Shown here piece by piece: positions 37,601-46,240 of a stretch of DNA of 64,000 nucleotides. This DNA comes from Owenia fusiformis. Its lineage: Eukaryota > Annelida > Polychaeta > Sabellida > Oweniidae. The stretch is from contig CAIIXF020000001.1 in the NCBI GenBank assembly GCA_903813345.2, positions 22,403,915 through 22,467,914 on the forward strand, written 5' to 3'. The notes beneath the pieces are model-generated. The model made no database searches and was not told where the DNA came from. It saw only the letters and a program-made list of their open reading frames with translations. Positions within the stretch are counted from its first letter, which is position 1. Each line of letters begins with the position of its first letter. A program made the position numbers and the translations under genes.

Positions 37601-40600
37601 TATTGATTGAAATTGAAGAAAACTTGAATAAGTAGAAACGTTGTAATTGTGTGACTGTTCTTGTTGGCATAAATGTAACAAACAAGGTGTTGCAAAATAT
37701 TCTTACAGAATAGGCACGATCCTTGTAAAAATGTTCTATGACAACAAGCATCAGTTGGTTTGACTCTCATTATACATTGTACTTCATTACACTTGTTGTT
37801 ATGTCACTACCAACAGAAGTTGTAACATATTGTAATAGTCTCCAACTTTTTTGTGGACAGTGTTTTGCATTTTTAATGGCTGTTTGTGTTTGGTGTCTGT
37901 AACAAATTTGTATGGTGTCGTACAGTGCCTGTAACAAATGGCAGGTAGATGTTCTGCATAATGCCTTGTTGTTTTTGTTGGTATCCCTGTGGTGATTTTA
38001 TGTCACCTGATAGTCTCTTTGTGCTGGACTACACTGAGCCTGTAACATCAAACATAAACACCAATTGATGTTTCTTTCAGGCCCCCTGTTCCTTCAGATA
38101 ACAATCCAATAGATGATATATCCAATGAAATGGCTCACAATTTACACCTTGACACTGTTGACTCCCCAGTACTTACCCCTGAACCCCCTGGCCCAGATGG
38201 TGATGGAATAAAGAACAAACAAAAACAGAATCCTAGTCGATATATTGCAAGTATGCCTGGTTCTTGCGATGACAATGACAATGTGACAAGTGAAATTATA
38301 GAACTGGACCATAGTGCAACAAATGATACCATTGAAGTTATTAGTCTAAACTCAAGTGCATCAGATAAGGATGAGTCTGTGATATTTATTGAGGAGAGAC
38401 CTCCATCTAATGAGGCTAGAACTGTGACTCCTACATGTATTATAGAAAAATCTCCACCTCTTGATACTACGCCTGATAAAGCTACATGTATGGGTGCCAA
38501 TATAATTAAATTATCCATACCCATGCGTAGCGGGGAGATCCCTATCAAAGGAAAATCAGACATATCTGGGGAAATCAATAGTTTACCAGTACCACCTAAG
38601 CTGGTGCTGCCACCTCCTGGTGAATACTGGGACTGCAATGTTACTTATGTTTGTGATCCTTCAAATTTTATAGTAAGTGTATTATTTTTTGGTTGATAAT
38701 AGTGAATTTTTTAAATTTTGAAATAAAAAATATGATGATTTTTAATTGCTTAATCAAAGGCTGGTATCGAAAGATTTGTCCGCTGTGACGGAGCATGTTA
38801 TTTTTCATAAAAACACTAAGAAAACCACACAAATTATTTTTAACTTTAATATGTTTTTTTATACCAAAGAAAAATACTTACTCCATGCAATGGATCTTGC
38901 GGGTAACTCTCACTTCTGTTTGAAGTTTGAAGAAATAACACTGGGAGGAAAAGCTATTGAAAGTGGGGCCGGAGTATCATACTCCAAAATATACCATTTC
39001 TTGTTTAACTTTTTAATGGCACGATATATAGTGACACAACAGTATTTACATGTTTTCAGCATAACTATGAAGGTATAAATGAGATATTGATGTATTGGGT
39101 CTTTTTAATTCTTTTATAAGAAATAATGTTCACATTTTTTTGTCCGCTGTGATGGAGCAGTTGCAAATGTGAACTATGAAACTGCTCCGTCACTGCGGAC
39201 AAAAAAATGTAAAAATTATTTTTTATAAAAAAACTAAAAACACCCAATACATCAATAACTCATTAACCCTTTCCCGACGTGAATATAAGAGGAAAATGTT
39301 GGCTCTGGTGACGGATAAGTAAGAGCAGTTTTTAGGGGAAAACTGCAAAATACCTACGCCCCGGGACCTATACCCTGAATTTTATCACTGAAATACAATT
39401 TTTAGTAAGGATTATCACATTAGAACAACTTGTCAAAATTTGGTGTAAAAATACTGAATAGAACTGGAGATATTGTCATTTCATTGATGTATTTAGATAA
39501 AAATAATGGTGCCAAAAGGAGCCTATCGTCCTGAAAGGTATTACATAATAGGGCTCCATATGGAGCCTATCGTTGTGAAAGGGTTAATACATTCAGAGTT
39601 ATGCTGAAAACATAATTATGTTAATATTATTGTGTCTTATTATGCCATTAAAAAGTTTAAAAAGAAATGGTACATTTTAGAGTTCGATACTCTGGCGCCG
39701 TTTTCAATAGCTTTTACTCCTAGCGTTATTGGACTTCAAACAGAAGTGAAGGTTACCCGCAAATGATATATCCATTGCTTAGAGTAAGTAATTTTCTTTG
39801 ATATAACTAAACATATGAGTTAAAAAATAAATTGTGAAGTATTCTTAGTGTTTTTATGAAAAATAGCATGCTCCGTCACAGCGAACAAATTTTTCGTTGC
39901 CAGCCTCATGTTAATGTAGAACTGACTACACTACTAGAGGGAATATGCACAAAATGGTTTAAACCAGGAAAGTTCAATTCAAATAAATTTCACATATGAA
40001 TTCATGTTTGTTTTAGTGCATACCATTTGAGAGCATGTCTGACCTAACAGTGATGATGAAGGGTCTCAGTGATTACTATAGCAACCCAAGTGACCTCACA
40101 ATGGGGGAACTCCAAGTGGGTCAACTCTGTGCTGCGTTCTATGAGAACCTCTGGTACAGGGCTACCATACATGCAGTCCTTGGCAATATGAAGCAGGTAA
40201 TGGCTTACTTATATGGGTACACATATAGAGGATATTCTTGGGGGGGATTGTATATTGGGTTTATCTTGATGAAATGTTATCTTATTCATGGTAAAATTCT
40301 TGTGATCTGATTGCAGTCTACATTGGTGTCTGTCTACTTTGTGGACTATGGTGACTTTGGAGTTGTACCAAAGAAACACTTGAAACCCCTGGTGACTCAA
40401 TTCAGGCAGCTACCATATCAAGCAACAAGAGTACAGTTGCAAGGTGAGTAGCTTGAGTTTTACCAATGTAAGAGTACAGTCGCAAGGTGAGTAGCTTGAA
40501 TTTACCCAAGAGCACAGCTGCAAGGTGAGTAGCTTGAATTTACCCAATCGTAGTGTTGTCGCGATTAATCGATACATCGCGATATACATCGCCAAAACTG

Positions 40601-43600
40601 ATTCTGGCGATGCATCGATGTCTGAAACAAAACATCGATGTTTTTAAAAAAAATTAATTTGCGATAAATCACCCTTTCTTATCTTATTTTGACGCAAATC
40701 GCTTACCTTTCTCATGACTTATTTCATTTTCCAATGTTTTCTGATGTTCTTTCCCTTTAAAACTGTTTTCGCTAGTCGAAATGAACCATTAATCTAAAAA
40801 ATTACTTTCATTTTGTTATTAGAAGTTCCCGGATGTACCACGCACTCTTATTATCCCACCGAACGAAGTTCGAGGGGGATATAGAAAAGCCGTCCATAAA
40901 TTCGTATACTAAGAAAGCTATAACAAGAAATAAATGGATATGTACTAAATACAATATGCAGGAGAATATCATCATGAAGCACTGGAAAATTAACGAGAGA
41001 AGAGAACATTAACAAATGAATATGAAACAGTATATTCTCCGCAAAGAGGGTAAACTAAGAGGACAAATCAACATAAGACCAACAGTAAGGGGAAGGGGAG
41101 AGTTTTCCGGCCGGATTAAAACGTTTAACCCACCTATGCGCAGTCTCAAGTCTGTGGACCCTGAAGAAAGATAACTAACATCGCAATCAAATCAAGACAA
41201 AGAAAGAAGAAAATAAATGAAGAAACCAATGCAGCAAAAACAAATGACGTCCGTCCGTTCGTCCGTCCGTCCGTTCGTGTGTCCGGGCAATAACTCAAAT
41301 ACCGGTTGACGGATTTCATTCAAATTTTATAGGCTTATGCCTTATGGGTGTAGGACCTCTGCTCGAGAAGGAATTTTCAATATGGCCGCTTAATTCAAAA
41401 TGGCGGCCATTTTTCGGAAAAAATATAATCTTTATTAACTCAAATACTAGTGGATGGATTTGGATCAAATTTTATATGCTGTTGCATTGGTACAAAGGAG
41501 CTTTGCTCAAGAAGACATTTTCAAGATGGCCACCAAATTTCAAAATGGCGGCCATTTTTCGTAAAAAAACGTTATCTTTGATAACTCAAAGACCATAAAA
41601 TGGATTTGGTTCAAATTTTAGATGCTGATGCCTATGGAGTATGGACATTGGAGCTCTGCTCAAGAAAGGATTTTCAAGATGGCAGCTAAATTTCAAAATG
41701 GCTGCCATTTTTCATAAAAGAACGTAACCTTTGATAACTCAAATACCAGTTGACGGATTTGGTTCAAATTCTATATGCTGATGCCTAGAGACAAAGAAGT
41801 TCTGCTCAAAAATAAATTTTCAAGATGGCCACTGAATTTCAAAATGGCCGCCATTTTTCGTAAAAAACGTAATTAATGATAACTCAAATACTAGTGGATG
41901 GATTTGGTTCCAATTTTATATGCTGATGTTTAGGGGAAAAGGAGATCTGCTTCTGAAGAAATTTCAAAGGCGATAGCTGAATTTCAAAATGGCTGCCATT
42001 TTTCATTAAAAAAGTAATCTTTGATAACCCAGATACCATTGGACGGACATTCTCTGCTAAAGAAGAAATCTAAAGATGACAGCTGAATTTCAAAATGGCA
42101 ACCATGTTTCATAAAGACATAATCTTTGATAATTCAAATACCAGTGGATGAATCTGGCTCAATTTTTTTATCAAAACATGTTTTGTTCGGTGGGATTTGC
42201 TACTCCGTGGAGTTGCTGTTTTTCTAGTTAATTGTTCTGTTCGGTATTTTAGTGCATTAGCGTTCGGTATTTCAGTGCAACTTGCTCGGACTTTTTCTCG
42301 ATGTACATCGCGATGTCCATCGATGTTTACTACTGAAAATTGCCGATGCATCGATGTATGATAATGGCACATCGCGACAACACTAACCCAATGTAAGGGT
42401 ACAGCTTCAAGGTGAGTAGCTTGAATTTACCCAATGTAAGGGTACAGCTGCAAGGTGAGTAGCTTGAATTTACCCAATGTAAGGGTACAACTGCAAGGTG
42501 AGTAGCTTGAATTTCCCTAAGAGCACAGCTGCAAGGTGAGTAGCTTGAATTTCCCCAATGTAAGAGCACAGCTGAAAGGCGAATACAATGTAATTTGAAT
42601 TTCACCAATGTCAGACTACAGCTGCGAGTGGTGTATATTGAATTTCCCCAATGTTAGAGTACAGCTGTAAGGCAAGTATCTTGAATTTCCCCTAATTTTC
42701 CTTAATCTGTCAATGACTTAGTTTATCTGTTCAAATGAAATCAAAGTTTCGTAGTTTTTCTGAATTTTCTACTACTACTAGCAGAAAATATTCAGAATGG
42801 AAAAGATTTTAAATATGATTTGCACGCCCAGTGATCGTGAATTTGGGATGGAGGGGGGAGCAGGCAATTTCTGCTAGGAAATTCAACAAATCTGGAAGAT
42901 TTATTTTTTCAAGAAAAAGTTTACTATTGAATTGGTAAATGGATAGGTGCACGGTATGGTAAAATATGTTAGGTTTTCTGGGATTTTTTCTGAAACACTA
43001 CGCATCTAAGGTATGAGATCTATTAAAAAAGGCGCAAGGCCATCAACAGGCACAAATCAACGTTTTTGCTATAAATCAAGCAACAATGGTCTGGACGACC
43101 TGTAATAAATACTTGTAAGTGATTTTATCATAACTAAATTAATGTCATTGCTGAATTTATAAAATAAGTTTCCATATGTGAAATAAAAAATAATCGAAAA
43201 TAATGAATTTGGGACGGAGGGGGGGGAGGGGACGGAGGGGGGAGCAATATGTATATAAGACATGATTAGAGATGTTTCGCGACTTTAAGTCCTTTTACTC
43301 CAAATGTCCCCATTTTTCAGTCTCCAGGGGTAGTGGTGTCAATTAACCGCTTGAGCATTAACCGGTTAACCGGGGGTTTTTACCAGTTAAAGTCTGTTAA
43401 CCGGTGGGAAATTTGAACTTATAATTTCAAATGAAATCTTCATCTTCGATCTTGAAAGTTGAAAAAATTGGAAAAATGATATATCGGCATTTATTTTTTA
43501 CGTTCGTCAAGCTTTACGCTATTCTATGTAAGTAAGCGCGGGAAAGCAATGTGGCAGGGATTAAAGTTGCTGATTGGATGTTTGTAAGGAATTATTGGAC

Positions 43601-45623
43601 CTATCACATGTATGAGTAGCTCACATGAAACTGACGCTTGAAAAACAAACAGATTAAAATGCAAAGTAAGCGCGGGAAAGCAATGTGGCAGGGATTAAAG
43701 TTGCTGATTGGATGTTTGTAAGGAGTTATGGGACTTATGACATGTATGAGTAGCTTACGTGAAACTGACACCATAAAACCAAACGGATTAGCATGCAAAA
43801 TAAGCGCAGGAAATAACAGAATTATACACGGTCAACTAACCGCCCATAAAAACTCAGACCGGTCAAGGCATTATCGGCGGTTAACCGGTTAACCGGTTAA
43901 TACTTGACACCTCTATCCAGGGGTATATCATCCAGTTTCTTACTAAGTTAATGAGTTCATTTTTCAAATACAAGAATTCGTGTGAAGTTGTTTCACTTTA
44001 TAGAATTATTACTCCCCCCTCTGTCCCCTCCCCCCCCCCCCTCCGTCCCATTTTAATTATTTTTGATTATATTTTATTTTACATATGGAAACTTATTTTA
44101 TAAATTCAGCAATGACATTAATTTAGTTATGATAACATCACTTACAAGTATTTATTACAGGTCGTGTAGTCCATTGTTGCTTGATTTATAGCAAAAACTT
44201 TGACTTTTGCACGTTGGTTGCGTTGCACCTTTTTTAATAGATCTTATATCTTAAAAGAGTATCGGTTGAAAAATAATCCTAGAATACCTTACATATTTTA
44301 TCATACCGTGCGCTTATTCAATTTGCAATTCAATCGTAAACTCCGTCTTGAAAAAATAATTTTACCAGATTTGTTGAATTTTCTAGCGGAAATTGCCTGC
44401 TCCCCCCCTCCGTCCCATTTTCACGATCACCGGGCGTGATTTGGGAAATGTATATATTTTTTAATTAAAAGGAATGCTACTTATTTTGTTTCTAGTTTTC
44501 ACTTTGTATGATTTCTGTAATATTATTGAATACCAGTAGCTATTCTCATTATTATTTAGCAAGTTTACAATATTTCCTTGACTGCACTTTGTGGATCAAT
44601 AGAACCAAATGCAGATAGGGATGGCTTTCTTTAAATTCAGTAGTTGTTTTAATTTTAAATAGATCACATTGACCTTTATATGTTAATCAAATATTTTTTT
44701 CATATGTGTACAAAATTGAAGTCTTCAAACATTCTTATAAAAATATATATTCAGATTCTGAGGAAAATGAAATTCAAGATCAGCTCATCAAGCTAAAATT
44801 AACTTTCTCCCTGATATAGCTCATGATTTGATTGACAGGTCTATTTTTGCACTTTCCATATTTGGGTGAAATTGATGACCTGTGTTATAAATTCAAGGTC
44901 AGGCTGATCTGGTCACTCTCTAAGGCAATTTTAAAACTACTTTTGACGGAAATTCATCAATTCTATCTTCATATTTCTAAGTTATAACACATTTATAGAA
45001 AAATTGTTCTTTCAAAACATTCTTAAATTTCTTTTATCAGCTTATATGTGAAGTTTTAGTTCCAATAATTTCATTTTGAAATGAGATTTTTGTTGCATTC
45101 TATGGGACTGTTTTGTGAAAGAATAACAAACTTTCATTCTCTTTACATCTACAAGGTTTCAATTGATTTTATTGTCTGATGGGATTAAATCACAAAAGAT
45201 ATTTACCTTGGTTCATGCATTTTAGAGCTTCTTTTTTCAAAATGGTACCATTTTGTTTGACATTTTTTGCTATATCTTGAATACTGCTAGGCAGATTTTG
45301 GTCAGATTTGAAATGTAATTGGATAGAATATTATATCAGACATTGGAACTCTGTAGTCATACTATAATATACACTATTGACTTTCTTTTATTCCAGGAAT
45401 TAAGCCAGTTACAGGAGACACATGGACTGAGGAGTCCAAGATGAGATTTCAAGATATCGTTATGGAAAAGGACTTTGTTGCGTTAATCAAAAAGTTTCCA
45501 TCCGATGAACCAGAAGACAATAAAGTTCCTAAAGTCTCCGTCCAACTTATCGACACGAGTGGAGACTCTGATATCATCATACACAATATTTTAGTTGAGG
45601 AAGGATATGCTGTGCTATCATAG
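22676..45623 (+). CDS. LOTUS plus four-Tudor protein, TDRD7-type (21 exons)
   Basis: Exons: 22733-22866, 23625-23840, 24651-24768, 25116-25238, 25877-26026, 30240-30327, 30670-30783, 31109-31209, 31581-31736, 32117-32215, 32583-32695, 33308-33422, 34356-34484, 36089-36208, 36465-36569, 36860-36970, 37440-37555, 38081-38672, 40017-40196, 40317-40443, 45397-45623. All have AG/GT borders and fitting phases; they total 3234 nt (1077 residues). Exon 1 is open back to ATG 22676, directly after an in-frame TAA. Either translation starts there (1096 residues) or an acceptor at 22731-22732 joins an unseen upstream exon. Order: LOTUS (1-58), Pro/Ala linker, Tudor 1-3, acidic linker, Tudor 4. Only TDRD7 combines LOTUS with several Tudors; known TDRD7 has three of each, so the single LOTUS and fourth Tudor are differences. 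Family members sit in germ granules, bind dimethylarginine tails of Piwi proteins and support transposon silencing. Confidence 0.88.
22733..23840 (+). CDS. Tudor gene exons 1-2: LOTUS domain and Pro/Ala linker
   Basis: Exon 1 (22733-22866) reads IVSKKPNGLFLTRLPFEYKS, then EVFPPDAIKLLDQWADIVRV, a LOTUS/OST-HTH winged-helix core (P-N-G-L turn, L-P..Y helix, D-I-V-R-V strand). Exon 2 (23625-23840) completes it with GVGDMKILFP and continues into a low-complexity segment rich in proline and alanine (PTPATQPAPQRAPQDPAP). LOTUS domains in this family bind RNA G-quadruplexes or Vasa-type helicases. The junction codon AG|T (Ser) fixes the phase. No second LOTUS exon was found upstream. Confidence 0.8.
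22905..23109. mobile_element. 205-bp MITE (CAGTGATCTCC ends), copy 2, inverted
   Basis: It starts CAGTGATCTCCCC and ends GGAGAACACTG. The interior carries GTGGGTGCAGCACCCACC and TTGGCATATTTTGAC, the reverse of copy 1 at 17791-17973. It lies 39 bp inside the first Tudor-gene intron. Confidence 0.6.
23950..24190. repeat. imperfect inverted repeats around AATACAGA
   Basis: Several copies of CTGTATTGG and its inverse CCAATACAG, plus CTGAGATTGTCCCC facing GGGGACATTCTCAG, indicate a decayed hairpin element in intron 2 of the Tudor gene. The boundaries are unclear. Confidence 0.4.
24651..30783 (+). CDS. Tudor gene exons 3-7: extended Tudor domain 1
   Basis: Exon 3 gives NFRVLISNTESIDDFYVQIS, the usual entry strand of an extended Tudor. 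Exon 4 gives VGTYCAVCFEYEGEPGWYRA and exon 5 YTVLYIDFGNSEKI, which together form the barrel with W-Y-R-A and the I-D-F-G-N motif. The aromatic residues and asparagine needed for a dimethylarginine cage are present. Exon 5 (25877-26026) is joined through the last of six repeated acceptors. A 4.2-kb intron with nested transposons follows. Exons 6 and 7 (30240-30327, 30670-30783) finish the SNase-like half (DKWSDEAIDEFTKATVEQEL, then YISDLLHEKGYAV). Confidence 0.85.
25521..25902 (+). repeat. 64-bp tandem array of a 3' splice site plus exon start
   Basis: Six copies of TTTCACATTYCAG followed by GAGGGCAACAGAGAATAC occur, with exon-start equivalents at 25557, 25621, 25685, 25749, 25813 and 25877, exactly 64 bp apart. 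The last is real Tudor exon 5; the others diverge after CTGTGCT into ATTATGGACACCCTG. Splicing to any of the first five meets an in-frame stop in the frame of the upstream exon, checked by reading from copies 1, 3 and 5. Similarity between copies is nearly complete, so the array is recent. Confidence 0.95.
26784..27599. mobile_element. 816-bp element with CTAACCC...CAAACTCGTTCT ends
   Basis: The left end CTAACCCTACTATCATACC matches the inverse of the right end, CTAACCCCCCTATCACACC. Both continue CAAACT(A/C)GTTCT. A partial internal copy of the left end (CTATCACACCAAACAGG) occurs near 27180. The interior is unusually rich in AACG/CGTT compared with the AT-rich surroundings. No coding sequence was seen. 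It lies in intron 5 of the Tudor gene. Confidence 0.65.
28035..29132 (+). mobile_element. inner Tc1/mariner-type element with about 370-bp inverted arms
   Basis: CAGGGTGGGCCAAAAAATTT at 28035 is mirrored at 29132, with TA on both sides (28033-28034, 29133-29134). The arms match to about 28425 on the left and from about 28770 on the right. The 340-bp loop holds the last part of a transposase gene. The structure suggests internal deletion and fold-back rearrangement of an autonomous element. Confidence 0.82.
28450..28765 (+). pseudogene. C-terminal remnant of a mariner-type transposase
   Basis: DEWLPNTPDANSCDYHYWGH corresponds to the P-N-S-P-D-x-N-P-x-D-Y-x-x-W-G motif around the third catalytic acidic residue. 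After a frameshift, the reading continues with a helix resembling KKWRELPQ-SLDRTIDQFRP. The first two catalytic residues are absent, so the fragment is inactive. Confidence 0.7.
29420..29800 (-). pseudogene. mariner transposase remnant (outer element)
   Basis: On the minus strand QFEKALWKKGVVREGNTLLH, then MDNAPAHISQNVQ, give the second catalytic aspartate region (H-x-D-N-A-P-A-H). Further on, in shifted frames, CPDLVTFDLL and KGRRFIDIDEIRQ match the S-P-D-L-A-P-x-D block and the following helix of DD34D mariners. Frameshifts and stops make it inactive. Confidence 0.72.
31109..33422 (+). CDS. Tudor gene exons 8-12: extended Tudor domain 2
   Basis: Exons 31109-31209, 31581-31736, 32117-32215, 32583-32695 and 33308-33422. 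MWDVYVTYISNPTSIMIRLI opens the domain. VGNVYTFFDEDSLYRVRVLK and CFFLDHGDTDYVEL form the barrel. The usual Y-G-N of the cage is H-G-D here and the W-Y-R-A motif is L-Y-R-V, so methylarginine binding is probably lost or altered. Exon 12 (ERISVKLFDTSGEEDIYIND) closes the SNase-like part. Exon 12 has decayed upstream copies of its acceptor. Confidence 0.83.
31965..32050. repeat. fragment of the CAGTGAAACCTGT MITE family
   Basis: ACAGTAGAACCTGTGTAAGT and GAGGTGTTCCACTGACGGAG match the intact MITE at 21438-21574. The right end is degraded. It lies in intron 9 of the Tudor gene. Confidence 0.6.
32911..33340 (+). repeat. decayed triplication containing the exon-12 acceptor
   Basis: Two copies of a 175-bp unit, then a third partial one ending in real exon 12. 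Each has CTATTGATATGACAAAAT, then TAATATTTTATTT, then a CATA(A/G)G junction. In the real copy the junction is GCATAG|GGGTGAGCG; in the older copies it is ACATAAG|GATGAGCA at 33029 and 33204. The exon-derived bases continue in both (TATCTCTGAGGCACTC versus TTTCTGTGAAGCTC). Confidence 0.8.
33541..34085. mobile_element. Tc1/mariner-type MITE, right end truncated
   Basis: It begins CAGGGTGTCTCGAAAG directly after TA (33539-33540). Subterminal sequence from 33590 is repeated inverted up to about 34085, but the right terminal 40-50 bp are missing. ATCCAAAGTTACATTGA lies 85 bp from the left end, as in the DD37E-like element at 11132. Confidence 0.65.
34356..37555 (+). CDS. Tudor gene exons 13-17: extended Tudor domain 3
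   Basis: Exons 34356-34484, 36089-36208, 36465-36569, 36860-36970 and 37440-37555. GVIEGYVSYMTENGLLYFQI opens the domain. VNQICCAKYSLDNNWYRAKI and VAVHFVDYGNSDIVPYHAL form a complete canonical barrel with W-Y-R-A and V-D-Y-G-N, so this domain most likely keeps a working dimethylarginine cage. The SNase-like part follows (LPFQAVPFTLHGLPPSGGVW). Splice junctions are clean and mostly in phase 0. Confidence 0.86.
35119..35403. mobile_element. MITE with ACTAGAATGGATAGAGA ends
   Basis: GACTAGAATGGATAGAGACT near 35119 faces TCTCTATCCATTCTAATTC near 35383-35403. The interior is AT-rich and non-coding. It lies in intron 13 of the Tudor gene. Confidence 0.5.
35940..36045. repeat. three short direct repeats (AAACTGATGATGTCACA)
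   Basis: ACAAACTGATGATGTCACAA, AGAAACTGATGATATCACAC and ATAAACTGATGATGTCACAA occur in tandem with spacing of about 45 bp, shortly upstream of Tudor exon 14. The unit does not contain the exon edge. Confidence 0.6.
37799..37975 (+). repeat. worn copy of the GGTGACATATTG repeat family
   Basis: TTGTAACATATTGTAATAGT, CTCCAACTTTTTTGTGG and the tail CATAATGCCTTGTTG parallel the short copy at 5197-5330 and the ends of the array at 49818-52360. Confidence 0.55.
38081..38672 (+). CDS. Tudor gene exon 18: long acidic, disordered linker
   Basis: A single 592-nt exon encodes about 197 residues between Tudor 3 and Tudor 4. It is rich in Asp, Glu, Ser, Thr and Pro (SEIIELDHSATND, DKDESVIFIEERPPS). Two short hydrophobic patches match the SUMO-interacting pattern of aliphatic residues next to acids (EVISLN; SVIFIEE). 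It ends with the entry strand of Tudor 4 (PPPGEYWDCNVTYVCDPSNF). A strong donor, ATA|GTAAGT, closes it. Confidence 0.82.
38758..39906. mobile_element. 1.15-kb inverted-repeat element (AGGCTGG ends)
   Basis: AGGCTGGTATCGAAAGATTT followed by GTCCGCTGTGACGGAGCATG at the left is mirrored at the right end (39906). The arms continue inwards for several hundred bases. A short internal palindrome repeats GTCCGCTGTGATGGAGCAG near 39138-39205. A piggyBac-type MITE is inserted in it. It fills most of intron 18 of the Tudor gene. Confidence 0.72.
39267..39583. mobile_element. piggyBac-type MITE, 317 bp, TTAA duplications
   Basis: TTAA (39263-39266) precedes CCCTTTCCCGACG, and CGTTGTGAAAGGG is followed by TTAA (39584-39587). 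CCCTTT ends within TTAA are the signature of piggyBac elements. There is no coding sequence. Confidence 0.82.
40017..45623 (+). CDS. Tudor gene exons 19-21: Tudor domain 4 and C-terminus
   Basis: Exon 19 (40017-40196) has VGQLCAAFYENLWYRATIHA and exon 20 (40317-40443) VYFVDYGDFGVVPKKHLKP, a barrel with the W-Y-R-A and V-D-Y-G-D motifs. Exon 21 (45397-45623) completes the SNase-like half and ends ILVEEGYAVLS, stop TAG at 45621-45623. The intron between exons 20 and 21 is about 5 kb and holds the donor array, a hAT-like element and a foldback element. Phase-1 joining (CAA G|GA ATT) is consistent. Confidence 0.86.
40426..40550 (+). repeat. about 43-bp splice-donor minisatellite, proximal block
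   Basis: The unit is the end of exon 20 plus the donor: GTACAG(T/C)TGCAAG followed by GTGAGTAGCTTGAATTT. The first copy is the real junction (donor at 40444). Decoy donors follow at 40487 and 40525. The array is broken by the hAT-like element and resumes at 42386. Reading through any downstream copy gives CAA GGT GAG TAG, an immediate stop. Confidence 0.93.
40551..42385. mobile_element. hAT-like element, 1.8 kb, with a nested repeat element
   Basis: The termini TAGTGTTGTCGCGAT and ATCGCGACAACACTA are inverted and fit the TAGNG start of hAT elements. The flanks share ACCCAAT on both sides, near the expected 8-bp duplication. The subterminal sequence is made of ATCGATG/CATCGAT motifs. No transposase is present. 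Most of the interior is a second element (40856-42197). Confidence 0.72.
40856..42197. mobile_element. nested tandem-unit element with TCCCACCGAAC ends
   Basis: TCCCACCGAAC at 40856 faces GTTCGGTGGGA at 42197. It holds a GTCCGTCC tract at 41249-41285, then about five units of 170-180 bp with AACTCAAATACC, GGTTCAAATTTTATATGCTG and TTTCAAAATGGCGGCCATTT. It is related to the elements at 13917-16840 and 17249-17540. Non-coding. Confidence 0.68.
42386..42690 (+). repeat. about 43-bp splice-donor minisatellite, distal block
   Basis: It continues the exon-20 donor array. Intact CAAG|GTGAGT copies have their GT at 42412, 42455, 42498 and 42536. Three more distal copies are decayed (AAGGCGAAT, GAGTGGTGT, AAGGCAAGT). 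Decay therefore increases with distance from the exon. Confidence 0.9.
42823..44438. mobile_element. foldback element with about 430-bp arms, 5-bp TSD
   Basis: CACGCCCAGTGATCGTGA at the left faces TCACGATCACCGGGCGTG at the right (44438), with ATTTG on both sides. The arms include GGGACGGAGGGGGG and AATTAATGTCATTGCTGAAT and run from 42823 to about 43255 and from about 43990 to 44438. The loop holds a hAT MITE. It lies in intron 20 of the Tudor gene. Confidence 0.78.
43331..43915. mobile_element. hAT MITE, 585 bp, perfect 8-bp TSD
   Basis: TCCAGGGG stands at 43323-43330 and again at 43916-43923. The ends TAGTGGTGTCAATTAACC and the inverse of TAGAGGTGTCAAGTATTAAC are inverted, followed by several TTAACCGG copies. 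A tandem duplication of about 135 bp is inside (AAGTAAGCGCGGGAAAGCAA at both 43531 and 43666). Non-coding. Confidence 0.9.
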
Positions 45624-46240
45624 TGAAGGAAACAGAAAGTCTTAACTCTAGTCTCAAAACTGAGACAATATGTTTAACCTGATATGTCAGAGGAATTATT
45701 CTATATGTGTAATAAGAAGACTAGTTGATGTATATGTGAAGCTTTTGTGGTCATGTTAAATAATTATCAGAGGTTTCTGATCTGAAATCCAAAGATCATG
45801 AATACACATTATATTATAAGAAAATAATTATTCATTGTTAAAATGAATTATAAACAATTTCTACACTTAAAGTGTAAATCGTAAATAGCAATATGCAATA
45901 ATAATGCTACATATTATTGTATACTAGGGAGTTTGCCTTGTGTGCACTATTCTATTACAGTATTGTAACCTAAGTTAAAACCTAAATTGTATTCAGATCC
46001 CAAGAGACTGACTGATAAAGCAGTTATAAAACTGTTTTTGATTGATTTATCATAAAATCAAAATTCATCGATTTATTATTACGACACGAGTGGAGACTGA
46101 TATTATCTCTAATATTATTAAACCAAAATTCATCACTGTCTTGTATAAATGGTAAAAACCATCATATTTGCACAAATGATCATCACTATGTGTTTGATTA
46201 AAAATCAATTTGAAATAAATATATTTCATTTTATATATCA
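45624..46240 (+). other. probable 3' untranslated region of the Tudor gene
   Basis: AT-rich sequence after the TAG stop. AATAAA at 46214-46219 is a plausible polyadenylation signal, giving a 3' UTR of about 600 nt. The sequence ACGACACGAGTGGAGACT at about 46081 repeats a piece of exon 21 (45551-45570), a small local duplication. Confidence 0.5.

Noticed and set aside
38135-38638. 167-codon minus-strand frame
   Set aside because: It is antisense to exon 18 of the Tudor gene.
44200-44439. 79-codon plus-strand frame with basic residues, possible transposase piece
   Set aside because: It lies entirely in the right arm of the foldback element; the left arm carries the same sequence without an open frame, and no catalytic motif is seen.
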